The notes beneath the pieces are model-generated. The model made no database searches, had not been told where the DNA came from, and saw only the letters and a list, made by a program, of their open reading frames with translations. Positions 54,051 through 62,266 of a stretch of DNA of 64,000 bases are shown piece after piece. A program made the translations under genes and the position numbers. The stretch comes from Arthrobacter sp. UNC362MFTsu5.1. Its GTDB lineage: Bacteria; Actinomycetota; Actinomycetes; Actinomycetales; Micrococcaceae. Position 1 is the first letter of the stretch; each line of letters begins with the position of its first letter. Where the stretch lies: positions 1 through 64,000 of the forward strand of contig NZ_JMLE01000004.1 in the NCBI RefSeq assembly GCF_000685965.1. Reading direction: 5' to 3'.

Positions 54051-54344
54051 ATGTCAGTCACTTCCAACCACCGTCCGTACCCCCAGCCCGAGCCTTCCGA
54101 ACCCGCCAGCCGCGCCGACGCGAAGGTGCACGAGATCTACCCCGGTGCGAGGGACGCGGCGCCCGTAACGGCCCGCGCACGGGTCCGGCTCATGGGATCC
54201 GAGGCGGGAATGGCCACCGCGGAATACGCCATCGCCACACTGGCTGCCGTTGGTTTTGCCGGAATCCTGGTGTTCATCCTCCGAAGCGATGAAGTGCGGG
54301 GCTTCCTGCTGAACCTGATCCGGACGGCCCTGGCGTTGCCATGA
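54051..54344 (+). CDS. Flp-type pilin-like protein (DUF4244)
   Basis: A 97-residue protein. A hydrophilic N-terminal stretch of about 46 residues ends in GSEAG, followed by MATAEYAIATLAAVGFAGILVF, a class III prepilin-like processing and assembly helix with the conserved Glu at +5 (relative to Met). This is the DUF4244 family found in actinobacterial tad clusters as the probable major pilin. ATG 54051 follows AAAGGAAA. Its 3' end overlaps the next gene by 4 bp. Confidence 0.88.
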   Translation: MSVTSNHRPYPQPEPSEPASRADAKVHEIYPGARDAAPVTARARVRLMGSEAGMATAEYAIATLAAVGFAGILVFILRSDEVRGFLLNLIRTALALP

Positions 54345-54823
54345 TGCCGGGCCTGCGCCGGCATGCGCCAGGGATGACGGCGTTCCGGGGTCCGGGGAAG
54401 GACCGCGGGGCGGTCACCGCCGAATTTGCGGTGGCCCTGCCGGCCGTCCTCCTTCTCCTTGCCCTGCTCCTCGCGGGATCGGCGGCCGGGATTACCCAGC
54501 TTCGGCTGGAGGAGGCCGCCAGGGCCGGGGCGAGGGCCCTGGCGCGGGGGGAGGACGCCGGAGCGGTCGAGGGAATCGTACGGCAGCTCGCGGGAGCCTC
54601 GGCGTCATCATCAGTTGCAGCGGACGGCGAGTGGCTCAGTGTCACGGTGTCCGGCAGAGTCTCCGGCCCCGTCGGGTCGATCGTCCCGTGGACGCTGTCT
54701 GCCCGGGCCTTGGCACGGGGCGAAGCGGCCCAGTCCGCACGCCTGCGTCCTCAGGAGGCGTTGCCTGCACGGTCGCCGACCGCACAGGGGCGGCGTCAAG
54801 GCCTGGAAGCTGCAGCCTCGTGA
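54341..54823 (+). CDS. TadE-like minor pilin
   Basis: A 160-residue TadE-family protein. The N-terminus is basic, then GAVTAEFAVALPAVLLLLALLLAG gives the TadE helix with Glu near its start. The extracellular part (WLSVTVSGRVSGPVGSIV) is short. The C-terminal 40 residues are low-complexity. It overlaps the pilin gene upstream and the next gene downstream (GTGA). Confidence 0.85.
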   Translation: MMPGLRRHAPGMTAFRGPGKDRGAVTAEFAVALPAVLLLLALLLAGSAAGITQLRLEEAARAGARALARGEDAGAVEGIVRQLAGASASSSVAADGEWLSVTVSGRVSGPVGSIVPWTLSARALARGEAAQSARLRPQEALPARSPTAQGRRQGLEAAAS

Positions 54824-55245
54824 GCGCGCGGGCAAGACCGCGCCGGGGGAACGTAGAAGCCGGGCGTCCGGACCCGCCGGCTGCGGAAAATGGCCATCCG
54901 GGCCAGGTCCATGAGCGCGGATCAGGGACGGTTCTTGCTGCCGGGCTCGGGATGGTGGTGATGGTGGCCATGGCGCTGATGCTGCTCCTGGCCCAGTCAG
55001 CCGTGATGGCGTCCAGGGCCGCAGCAGCCGCCGACCTGGCAGCGCTGGCCGCCGCGGACGCACTGCGCGGGATCAGCCAGGGGGTGCCATGCACCGTTGC
55101 GGCCGACGTTGCGGGCCGGCAGGGTGCGAAAATCACCAGCTGCACGGAAGGGGGACGCGACACGGTGGAGGTGCGTACTGAGCTCCTGAACCGGAGCATA
55201 TTCGGCGCTGCCGCCGGGCACGCCCGGGCGGGCCCGCCACCATAG
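54820..55245 (+). CDS. TadE-like protein of the helicase/secretion neighbourhood (Rv3654c type)
   Basis: A 141-residue protein starting at GTG 54820, inside the TadE stop. After a polar stretch the sequence GSGTVLAAGLGMVVMVAMALMLLL forms the membrane helix, followed by ASRAAAAADLAALAAADAL, a motif typical of the short secreted pilus-like proteins called Rv3654c family. Probable pseudopilin. Last gene of the tad operon. Confidence 0.82.
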   Translation: MSARARPRRGNVEAGRPDPPAAENGHPGQVHERGSGTVLAAGLGMVVMVAMALMLLLAQSAVMASRAAAAADLAALAAADALRGISQGVPCTVAADVAGRQGAKITSCTEGGRDTVEVRTELLNRSIFGAAAGHARAGPPP

Positions 55246-55246
55246 G

Positions 55247-55329
55247 CCGGCCACCACGGACCGCGGCCATCGTCCGGCCACCACGGGACCGCGGCTCTGG
55301 GCCGGACACCACAGGACCGCCGCCATGGG
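55247..55329. repeat. Three-copy 28-bp minisatellite between tad operon and helicase
   Basis: Units of 27, 28 and 28 bp each begin CCGG(C/A)CACCAC and end near CCGCGGC/CCGCCGCC (starts at 55247, 55274, 55302). They fill the whole gap between the convergent genes. Confidence 0.75.
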
Positions 55330-55335
55330 CCGGCC

Positions 55336-57750
55336 TCAGGATCGGGCGGCGCGCTCTTCGGCCCCGGCAGTATGCGGAAGGGGAGCTCCCGGCTGCCCGG
55401 CGGGCTGCTCGGTGGCGTCCTTCAGCAGGACATCGATCAAGGTGATCGCCGCGGCCTTGTCCAGCGGGTTGTTCTTGTTGCCGCATTTGGGCGACTGCAC
55501 ACAGGACGGGCAGCCGGCGTCGCACTCGCAGGCAGCGATGGCGTCACGGGTCGCGGAAAGCCACACCTTGGCCTTGTCGAAGCCGCGTTCGGCAAAGCCT
55601 GCGCCGCCGGGGTGCCCGTCGTACACAAAGATGGTGGGCACTCCGGTGTCGGCGTGAATGGCAGTGGACACCCCGCCGATGTCCCAGCGGTCGCTGGACG
55701 CGACGAGCGGGAGCAGCCCGATGGCTGCGTGTTCGGCGGCGTGCAGGGCGCCGGGGAACTGGGCCTCGATCAGGCCCGCCCCGGTCAGCGAACGGTTGTC
55801 CACCACAAACCAGACAGCCTTGGTGAACAGGTCACGGGCGCCCAGCTCGAGCGGTTCCTCGCCCAGAATCTCATTCGAAATCAGTGCCTTGCGCTGGAAG
55901 GAGACCACCTGCGTTGTTACTTTGACGTCTCCGAAGTGCACGGCGACGTCACCCCACTGAGCTGTCCGCTGCGTCTCCAGGACCTCGATCTGGGTCACGT
56001 CACGGGCCGTGGTGTAGTAATCGGGGTTGGCGCGGCGCACCATCACGCAGTGGTCTCCCTCGTTCAGCTCCTCCACCACATAGCTGTCGCCCTGATGCAC
56101 GTACACGGCTCCCGTGTGGGCCTGGTAGTGCGTTTGCGGAGAGTCCATCGTGCCGAGCAGGGAACCTGTTTCGGCGTCGACGATGCTTACCGGTCCGCCG
56201 CCGTCCGCCCTCAGGTTCACCATGGCCGCAGCGCTTTGCGGATGCGTCCAGAACCAGCCTGCCGGCCGCTTCCGCAGGTAACCCTGGGACACCAGCTGGT
56301 CCAGCAGTTTCTCCGACGTGGGGCCGAACAGGTCGAGTTCGGCATAACCCAGCGGCAGTTCAGCTGCGGCGGCGCACAGGTGCGGCCCCAGCACGTAGGG
56401 ATTGGACGGATCGAATACCGTCGCCTCAACCGAAACGTCAAAGATGGCTTCGGGGTGGTTCACCAGGTACGTGTCCAGGGGGTCGTCGCTGGCCACAAAT
56501 GCGGCGATGGCGTCCTGGCCGGCCCGCCCCGCCCGGCCGATCTGCTGGAACAGGGAAGCCCTCGTGCCGGGCCAGCCGGCGACCAGGACGGCGTCGAGCC
56601 CGGAGATGTCGATGCCGAGTTCGAGCGCCGATGTGCTGGAAACCCCCAGGAGTTCCCCTGACCTCAGGGCCCTCTCCAGCGCCCGCCGTTCCTCCGGGAG
56701 GTAGCCGGAACGGTAGGCGGCAACGCGCTGGGGGAGGCTTGGATCCACCTCATCCAGGAGCCGCTTGGTGATGGCCGAGATGGTCTCCGCCCCGCGCCGG
56801 GACTTGATGAACGCAATGGTCCGGATGCGGGAGGACACCAGGTTGGCCAGCAGGTCGGCGGTTTCTGCCACGGCCGTCCGACGTTCCTTCGCACCGTTCT
56901 CGCCGCGCAACTCCGTCAGGGCCGGCTCCCAGAAGGCAACGGTCGTTGAGCCATGCGGTGACGAGTCTTCGGACACAGCCCGGACGGGTGCCCCGATGAG
57001 CCGGCCGAAGGAGGTTCCCGGCTCGGATGCCGTTGCCGAGGCCGCGATGAACACCGGGCCCGGCTGGGAGGCGCCGGCGCTGTAATAGGCACAGATTCGT
57101 CTCAGCCGCCGCATCAGGTTGGCCACATGGGAACCGAAGACACCCCGGTAGCTGTGGGCCTCGTCCACGATGACGTACTTGAGCCGGCGGAAGAAGCTGG
57201 CCCACCAGGCGTGGTTGGGCAGGATGCCGAAGTGCAGCATGTCCGGGTTGGCCAGAATCACGTTCGCGTGGTCCCGGATCCAGCGCCGCGACGCAGGGTC
57301 CGTGTCGCCGTCGTACGTTTCAGCCCTGACGGTCGGGAGCCTGAGCGAGCGGATGGCAGCGAGCTGGTCGGCAGCCAGGGCCTTGGTGGGGGAGAGGTAC
57401 AGGGCGACGGCGCCGTCGTCGTGGATTTTTCCCGGCTCGGATAGTACCCGCAGCTCCGAGCGGTGGATGGCGTCCAGTGCCGGCAGCTGATAGGCCAGGG
57501 ATTTACCGGACGCAGTGCCGGTGGCGATCACCACATGCTCGCCGCCGTGGGCAAGGTTCGCCGCCTGGATCTGGTGACGGTACGGCTCGTGGATGCCCAG
57601 CGAGCCGTAGGCGTTGACGAGGTCGGGGTGGGCCCATTCCGGCCATGGCTCGTTCACCGCCTGCCGGGCGGGAATGGTGCGGACATGACGCAGCTGTTCC
57701 GGGTCCGGGCCACGGCCCAGCAACGGAATCAGGGAGTCATGGGGGTTCAC
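55336..57750 (-). CDS. DEAD/DEAH-box helicase with DUF1998 zinc-binding C-terminus
   Basis: An 804-residue superfamily 2 helicase. Walker A TGTASGKSLAYQLPAL, DEVH-type box VDEAHSY, the SAT-equivalent ASATASEP, and motif VI QQIGRAGRAGQ are present. The C-terminal domain ends with CECDAGCPSCVQSPKCGNKN, a four-Cys zinc motif of the MrfA/DUF1998 group, members of which repair mitomycin C damage in Bacillus. Start is GTG 57750. It is convergent with the tad operon, an association kept across actinobacteria. Confidence 0.9.
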   Translation of the reverse strand: MNPHDSLIPLLGRGPDPEQLRHVRTIPARQAVNEPWPEWAHPDLVNAYGSLGIHEPYRHQIQAANLAHGGEHVVIATGTASGKSLAYQLPALDAIHRSELRVLSEPGKIHDDGAVALYLSPTKALAADQLAAIRSLRLPTVRAETYDGDTDPASRRWIRDHANVILANPDMLHFGILPNHAWWASFFRRLKYVIVDEAHSYRGVFGSHVANLMRRLRRICAYYSAGASQPGPVFIAASATASEPGTSFGRLIGAPVRAVSEDSSPHGSTTVAFWEPALTELRGENGAKERRTAVAETADLLANLVSSRIRTIAFIKSRRGAETISAITKRLLDEVDPSLPQRVAAYRSGYLPEERRALERALRSGELLGVSSTSALELGIDISGLDAVLVAGWPGTRASLFQQIGRAGRAGQDAIAAFVASDDPLDTYLVNHPEAIFDVSVEATVFDPSNPYVLGPHLCAAAAELPLGYAELDLFGPTSEKLLDQLVSQGYLRKRPAGWFWTHPQSAAAMVNLRADGGGPVSIVDAETGSLLGTMDSPQTHYQAHTGAVYVHQGDSYVVEELNEGDHCVMVRRANPDYYTTARDVTQIEVLETQRTAQWGDVAVHFGDVKVTTQVVSFQRKALISNEILGEEPLELGARDLFTKAVWFVVDNRSLTGAGLIEAQFPGALHAAEHAAIGLLPLVASSDRWDIGGVSTAIHADTGVPTIFVYDGHPGGAGFAERGFDKAKVWLSATRDAIAACECDAGCPSCVQSPKCGNKNNPLDKAAAITLIDVLLKDATEQPAGQPGAPLPHTAGAEERAARS

Positions 57751-57864
57751 TTCAGTATTGTTTCATCCGGGCTCAAATCGCCCGGCACGCCCAGCCGGCA
57801 TTACGCGCGCCGGGAGCAGCCGGCAGCGACGACGCGCATCGACAGGCTGCCCGCCCGGCCAAAG

Positions 57865-58557
57865 TCAGCCGACGGACAGATCGGAGCCTTCGTCGGAGGC
57901 GGACAGCATCAGTACATGGCACAGGGTTGTCCAGCCCAGATGCGAGTAGAGCTTCTGCCCGTCCAGGGAAGCCAGCAGCAGGCCGTTTTCCACATCGTGC
58001 TCGAAGGCCTGCGCCGCCAGCGCCTTCATGATGAAACTTCCCAGCCCGCGCCGCTGGTAGTCCGGCTCCGTGACGATCTTGTCGAAGACGGCGGTGTGGC
58101 CCACCACGAAAACGCGTCCGCTGGCGGCAACGGCTTCGCCGGCGTGCACCACGGCGTGGTGGACGTTGTCCTTCTTGAGGGTGGTCAGCTTCAGTTCATC
58201 GTCGGAAAGCCAAGGATCTTCGGAGTCCTGGGTTTCCATGTCCACGATCATCATCGTCTGGGACGCCGAGGTGACGTTCAGTCCGTGTTGCTGGGCCAGG
58301 TAGGTGTAACGGGCGACATCGTTGGTCAGGACGGTAAGGATTCTGGCCGGAGCTTCGGCGGTCTTGGCGGCGAGCTCGGCGAATTCGGTGTCAGAGGGAT
58401 CGTGGGCGAAGTACTCCCACTCCTTGGTGGTGTCCGCGCGGAGCGCGGCCGGGAAGCGGCCTTCCGTTCGCGTCTCGTAGCCTCGGCAACCGGCCCATCC
58501 GGTCACCCAGATTTCCACGAGGCGGGTGATGTCTTCAACCATGGCGTCTGGGCTCAT
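57865..58557 (-). CDS. GNAT family N-acetyltransferase
   Basis: A 230-residue acetyltransferase. The acetyl-CoA motif is IVTEPDYQRRGLGSFIMKAL (Q/RxxGxG) near residue 180, followed by HDVENGLLLASLDGQKLYSHLGW. The first 150 residues form an additional domain, as in two-domain GNATs. Substrate unknown. The ATG at 58557 is supported by a TACTCT -10 box six bases upstream; it is divergent from trhO. Confidence 0.8.
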   Translation of the reverse strand: MSPDAMVEDITRLVEIWVTGWAGCRGYETRTEGRFPAALRADTTKEWEYFAHDPSDTEFAELAAKTAEAPARILTVLTNDVARYTYLAQQHGLNVTSASQTMMIVDMETQDSEDPWLSDDELKLTTLKKDNVHHAVVHAGEAVAASGRVFVVGHTAVFDKIVTEPDYQRRGLGSFIMKALAAQAFEHDVENGLLLASLDGQKLYSHLGWTTLCHVLMLSASDEGSDLSVG

Positions 58558-58563
58558 GTGATG

Positions 58564-58569
58564 AGAGTA
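58564..58569 (-). promoter_or_regulatory. -10 box TACTCT, leaderless start of the GNAT gene
   Basis: Minus-strand TACTCT, 6 nt, then ATG 58557. Confidence 0.5.
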
Positions 58570-58688
58570 TTCCAGCCCTGCCGCAAGCAACAGGGGGTAC
58601 AGGCCGGGAAGCGGGCTTGCTTACTGAATTGTGACCGGAGCCGCCGGTAGAGGCAAAGGCCCCGTTTCAGCCGCTTTCGGACACCAAG

Positions 58689-58694
58689 TACCCT
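58689..58694 (+). promoter_or_regulatory. -10 box TACCCT, leaderless start of trhO
   Basis: AAGTACCCTT precedes GTG 58702 with 7 nt between box and start; the same AAGTACCCTT precedes purD. Confidence 0.55.
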
Positions 58695-58701
58695 TAAACA
58701 C

Positions 58702-59595
58702 GTGGCTTTGAACCGAATTGTGCTCTTTTACGGCTTTACTCCGATCGCGGACCCTGACGCCGTGCGCCTGTGGCAGCGCGCCCTCTGCGAAAAGCTGGGC
58801 CTCACCGGCCGCATCCTCATCTCCAAGGACGGCATCAACGCCACGGTAGGCGGCGAGCTGAACGCCGTCAAGCAGTACGTAAAGACAACCCGCGAATACA
58901 AGGGCTTCCACGGCATTGACGTCAAATGGTCGGACGGCGGAGCGGCCGACTTCCCCCGCCTCAGCGTCAAGGTACGGGATGAGATCGTATCTTTCGGTGC
59001 CCCCGGCGAACTCCAGGTGGACGCCGACGGCGTGGTGGGCGGAGGCACGCATCTCAAGCCCGAGGAACTCCACCAGCTGGTGGACGCCAAGAAGGAACGC
59101 GGCGAGGACGTGGTGTTCTTCGACGGACGCAACGCGTTCGAGGCCCAGATCGGCAAGTTCAAGGACGCGATAGTTCCAGATGTGGCCACCACGCACGACT
59201 TCATCAAGGAACTCGACTCCGGCAAGTACGACTCCCTGAAGGACAAGCCGGTGGTCACGTACTGCACCGGCGGAATCCGCTGCGAGGTGCTCTCGAGTCT
59301 CATGGTGAACCGAGGCTTCAAGGAGGTCTACCAGCTCGACGGCGGAATTGTCCGCTACGGCGAAACCTTCAAGGACCAGGGCCTCTGGGAAGGATCGCTC
59401 TACGTTTTCGACAAGCGCATGCACCTCGAATTCAGCGAGGACGCCAAGACCATCGGCGAGTGCGTGCGCTGTTCGGCCGCCACCAGCAAGTTCGAGAACT
59501 GCTCCAACTCCAGCTGCCGCACCCTCACGCTCTACTGCGCGGACTGCGCCTCCAGCCCGGAGACCCTCCGCTGCCCGGAAGGTTGCGCGGCCTAG
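58702..59595 (+). CDS. trhO: Rhodanese-related tRNA uridine hydroxylase (TrhO family)
   Basis: A 297-residue protein of the TrhO/YceA family, which forms 5-hydroxyuridine at tRNA position 34. An acylphosphatase-like N-domain ([19 protein letters not shown]) is followed by a rhodanese domain with catalytic Cys in YCTGGIRCE, and a Cys-rich tail ([19 protein letters not shown], then CADC and CPEGC) that probably binds zinc. Complete and of normal length. Confidence 0.9.
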   Translation: MALNRIVLFYGFTPIADPDAVRLWQRALCEKLGLTGRILISKDGINATVGGELNAVKQYVKTTREYKGFHGIDVKWSDGGAADFPRLSVKVRDEIVSFGAPGELQVDADGVVGGGTHLKPEELHQLVDAKKERGEDVVFFDGRNAFEAQIGKFKDAIVPDVATTHDFIKELDSGKYDSLKDKPVVTYCTGGIRCEVLSSLMVNRGFKEVYQLDGGIVRYGETFKDQGLWEGSLYVFDKRMHLEFSEDAKTIGECVRCSAATSKFENCSNSSCRTLTLYCADCASSPETLRCPEGCAA

Positions 59596-59604
59596 TCCCG
59601 TAGC

Positions 59605-59632
59605 CAGTGTCCTGTGTGCAGTGTCCTGTGTT
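59605..59632. repeat. 14-nt tandem duplication after trhO
   Basis: CAGTGTCCTGTGTG and CAGTGTCCTGTGTT lie side by side in the 36-bp convergent gap. Confidence 0.7.
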
Positions 59633-60171
59633 CAGAGCCGGCTGATCCGGTAGGCGAAGTTCGCCGCCGACTGCGCCGCGATTTCCACGCTGAGCACGGC
59701 GTCATTGGACACATGGATCACATTCACCCTTGAGGTTCCGCACCGCAGGCTCAGGTCCACGAGCGCGAGCTCCCCGTTGCGTACCGTGAACGACACCCTG
59801 CGGGGGCTCTTGCAGGCCAGCGTCAGCGAGTATGTCCCGCTGGGCAGGTGCCCGGTGCTTTCCTGCCGTGTGGTGCCCGCCTTGAGCAGCCCGAAGCCAG
59901 TATGGAAGACCTGTCCGGCCGTCTCCGGCAGGACCCGTTCCACCCACTGATCCAGTTCCGCGCCGGTCACCGGCAGGTTCCGGCGCGGGTCCTGCGGGAG
60001 GGCCGCATCCGTAAACGGCGGCGCCGTTGCAGTCGGCAGCGGCCCGCGGCCGTCGTCGTACACGTACTCGCAGCCGCCCAGCGCGGCTCCGGTGGCCAGA
60101 ACGCCGGAAAGCACGACGGCGGCTGCCGCGGCCGTCCGCCGTGGCACCAGGGGTGCCTGCACCGTGTGCAT
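59632..60171 (-). CDS. Putative lipoprotein, GCEY paralogue 1
   Basis: A 179-residue exported protein with lipobox LGGC (Cys34) followed by EYVYDDG. The C-terminal 75 residues (GTYSLTLACKSPRRVSFTVRN onward, with RCG) contain the two-cysteine domain also seen in the next three genes. A TACAGT -10 box is six bases before ATG 60171. No known family recognised. Confidence 0.7.
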   Translation of the reverse strand: MHTVQAPLVPRRTAAAAAVVLSGVLATGAALGGCEYVYDDGRGPLPTATAPPFTDAALPQDPRRNLPVTGAELDQWVERVLPETAGQVFHTGFGLLKAGTTRQESTGHLPSGTYSLTLACKSPRRVSFTVRNGELALVDLSLRCGTSRVNVIHVSNDAVLSVEIAAQSAANFAYRISRL

Positions 60172-60177
60172 ACTCTG

Positions 60178-60183
60178 ACTGTA
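60178..60183 (-). promoter_or_regulatory. -10 box TACAGT before GCEY paralogue 1
   Basis: Six bases before ATG 60171; no Shine-Dalgarno. Confidence 0.5.
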
Positions 60184-60243
60184 GGCCCGCGGACAGGCCC
60201 GAACCAGAGGCGGCCGGACGCGGCCGACGCGCGCGTCCTGACG

Positions 60244-60804
60244 TCAGGGCGCCGGGTCCAGAATTCGTACCGCCCCCACCGCCGCTTTGTGGATCCTGCC
60301 CTCGTCCGGACTTACGATATGGGCGGTGACGGGACCGGTGCCCAGCTCAACCTGCCGTTCGACCGGTTCCCCGCAGGGAAAATCAATGCGATGGGAGCCT
60401 CCGGCGGATCCGCGGGACGTGACCAGAAGCTGCGCTTCCACGGCACCCACACAGACGACGGTGACGGTGTAGGTGCCCGCCTGCGTCAGAACGACGCTGA
60501 AGCTCAAACCGCCACCGCTGCTGCTGTGCCCGCTGATACCCCCGGCAGCGCCGCCCGCACCCTCCGGCACGTCCGCCAGCATCAGTTCGACGGCGGCCAT
60601 GTTCCGGTCCAGTTCAGCCACCAGGGCGGGGTCCGCCGAAGCGATGGGCAGGGGTGTTGCGCCGAGGGGATTTTCCGGCCGGCCAGCCGGGCGGGACGGG
60701 TCCGGGCCGACGTCGTTCGCATATTCACACCCGGCGACGGCGGCCGCGATCAGGGCCGCTGCCACCAGCACCGCCGCGCGGCGTCGGGCCAGGATCCCTG
60801 TCAC
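60244..60804 (-). CDS. Putative lipoprotein, GCEY paralogue 2
   Basis: A 186-residue protein. Lipobox VAGC (Cys26) then EYANDVG; domain AGTYTVTVVCVGAVEAQLLV with a second Cys in FPCGEP. The GTG start at 60804 overlaps the stop of paralogue 3 (GTGA), so the two are translationally coupled. The frame continues open upstream but that region is inside paralogue 3. Confidence 0.7.
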   Translation of the reverse strand: MTGILARRRAAVLVAAALIAAAVAGCEYANDVGPDPSRPAGRPENPLGATPLPIASADPALVAELDRNMAAVELMLADVPEGAGGAAGGISGHSSSGGGLSFSVVLTQAGTYTVTVVCVGAVEAQLLVTSRGSAGGSHRIDFPCGEPVERQVELGTGPVTAHIVSPDEGRIHKAAVGAVRILDPAP

Positions 60805-61691
60805 TGCCGGCCTCCGGCGGCGGGCACCAGGCTGTAGGCAGCCTGGACGGGATAGTTGTTTGAATCCATCATCACCATGACGCCCTCGGGTCCTACCGGA
60901 AAATCGGCCGGAAACGGCGTGCCGCAGGGAATGCTGCCCTGGAACAGATCTGTCCCCCTGGGCTGGAGGACGGTGACTTCCACCATGACGGGCCCGTCGC
61001 AGACGAACGTGAAGGTCAGCATGCCGGCCACTGCGGGCGCGCCGGAATGATGCCACTGGCCTTCCCACGGATACCCCCGGAATTCGCCGGCCTGCACGGG
61101 GCCGAGTTCTCCTGCAGCCCAGGCTGTTGTTTGAGCGAACGAGGGGCCGCGGGGCGCTTTGTCGGGATCGAGCCTGACGCCGGTGACGACGTAGGGCGCA
61201 TCAGCGGGTGCCACGACTTCGGCGCTGATCGTGCCACCCTTGTGGTCCAGGTACATCACCTTGCCCATTCCGCAGCGGAAAGAGGTCCGCTCCGGCGCAG
61301 CGGTCCCCAGGCGCACCACCAGTTCTGCGCCCGGTGCGGCAACGCAGACAGCTGTCAGGAAGTACTCCCCGGCAGGAATGTCAGCAGTCCACGAGGCCGT
61401 ACCGCCGGAAGCGTAGGGGAGCCCGCTCCCGTCAGGGCGGCCCAGCAGTTCGGCCAGCGCGTCGATGTTGTCCTGAGGGCTGTGCCGGGCGTCCCGAGAA
61501 TCCGCGAGGTCCCGGCCGGCATCCGTCGGCGGCCGGGATGCAGCGGCGGGCGGTTGGGACTGCTCAGGATCGCCGTCTTCCGCGTACGTGTCGGTGCTGT
61601 ACTCGCAACCGCCCAGCACGGCGGCGAGGAGTGCCAGAACAGGCACAACCGCAGCAACGCTGACCATCCGCTTCCCCCAAAGAGCTGACAT
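60801..61691 (-). CDS. Putative lipoprotein, GCEY paralogue 3 with two copies of the domain
   Basis: A 296-residue protein. Lipobox LGGC (Cys29) then EYSTDTYAEDG. Two copies of the two-Cys domain follow: GEYFLTAVCVAAPGAELVVRL with FRCG, and GMLTFTFVCDGPVMVEVTVL with IPCG. ATG 61691 is supported by a TATGCT -10 box seven bases upstream; in-frame ATG 61703 and GTG 61709 are alternatives. A perfect hairpin (GCACCGTC-N3-GACGGTGC) lies just upstream at about 61710-61728. Confidence 0.7.
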   Translation of the reverse strand: MSALWGKRMVSVAAVVPVLALLAAVLGGCEYSTDTYAEDGDPEQSQPPAAASRPPTDAGRDLADSRDARHSPQDNIDALAELLGRPDGSGLPYASGGTASWTADIPAGEYFLTAVCVAAPGAELVVRLGTAAPERTSFRCGMGKVMYLDHKGGTISAEVVAPADAPYVVTGVRLDPDKAPRGPSFAQTTAWAAGELGPVQAGEFRGYPWEGQWHHSGAPAVAGMLTFTFVCDGPVMVEVTVLQPRGTDLFQGSIPCGTPFPADFPVGPEGVMVMMDSNNYPVQAAYSLVPAAGGRQ

Positions 61692-61698
61692 GCCCCTG

Positions 61699-61704
61699 AG
61701 CATA
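61699..61704 (-). promoter_or_regulatory. -10 box TATGCT before GCEY paralogue 3
   Basis: Seven bases before ATG 61691. Confidence 0.45.
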
Positions 61705-61733
61705 CGCACCGTCGCTGACGGTGCAAGTCACAG

Positions 61734-62195
61734 CTAGCCCGCCGCGGCCAAATGGTAGGCGTAGATGAGCGGGGCGTCCACGCTGGAGGCACTGATTTGC
61801 ACGGGCCCGGTGGCAGGGACAGTGACTTTGGCGCGCTCGCGGCTGCCGTTGCAGGCGGCGCCGGCTTCGGCGAGCTTCGTTCCTCCGGTACTGACCGTGA
61901 AGAAGGCCTTGCCCCCGCCGTCGCACGTCATGGTCAGGGTATAGACGCCGGCGGGAATGTCGGCGGCGTCCTTCACCAGCGGCTGCCGGTTCAGGATCTT
62001 GCCGGCATCCTCCAGCACGGTCCCGCCGGCGGCCGGGAGGGCCGTGGCCTTCCACGCCGGGACGTCAGCGTTCTCGATGGACACGGCCGGGGAGCAGGCC
62101 GAGGCGGCCACCACGAGGCTGGCGCCGAGGGCCGCCGTGCCGACGACGCGCCTCAGCGCAGACAGCCGCCGGGGCCCGGTTGAACGTGAAAACAT
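61734..62195 (-). CDS. Putative lipoprotein, paralogue 4
   Basis: A 153-residue protein with lipobox ASAC (Cys34) and the shared domain AGVYTLTMTCDGGGKAFFTV with a second Cys in AACNGS. It lacks the EY that follows the lipid Cys in the other three. TAAGTT six bases before ATG 62195 is a probable -10 box, with GGAGGT directly abutting the ATG and too close to act as ribosome site. Confidence 0.7.
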   Translation of the reverse strand: MFSRSTGPRRLSALRRVVGTAALGASLVVAASACSPAVSIENADVPAWKATALPAAGGTVLEDAGKILNRQPLVKDAADIPAGVYTLTMTCDGGGKAFFTVSTGGTKLAEAGAACNGSRERAKVTVPATGPVQISASSVDAPLIYAYHLAAAG

Positions 62196-62201
62196 ACCTC
62201 C

Positions 62202-62207
62202 AACTTA
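62202..62207 (-). promoter_or_regulatory. -10 box TAAGTT before paralogue 4
   Basis: Six bases before ATG 62195. Confidence 0.45.
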
Positions 62208-62214
62208 CCTGTTG

Positions 62215-62256
62215 AAAAGGGCTGGTCCGGACCCCGGCCGGGGCCCGGACCAGCCC
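62215..62256 (-). terminator. Rho-independent terminator after the PheRS-like gene
   Basis: Twelve-base arms (62219-62230 with 62245-62256) and, read on the minus strand, TTTT directly after the stem. Confidence 0.8.
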
Positions 62257-62266
62257 CGGGGAAGGC

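Noticed and set aside
55247..55329. CRISPR-like array at the tad/helicase gap
   Set aside because: Only three units with no spacers between them and no cas genes; it is a plain tandem minisatellite.
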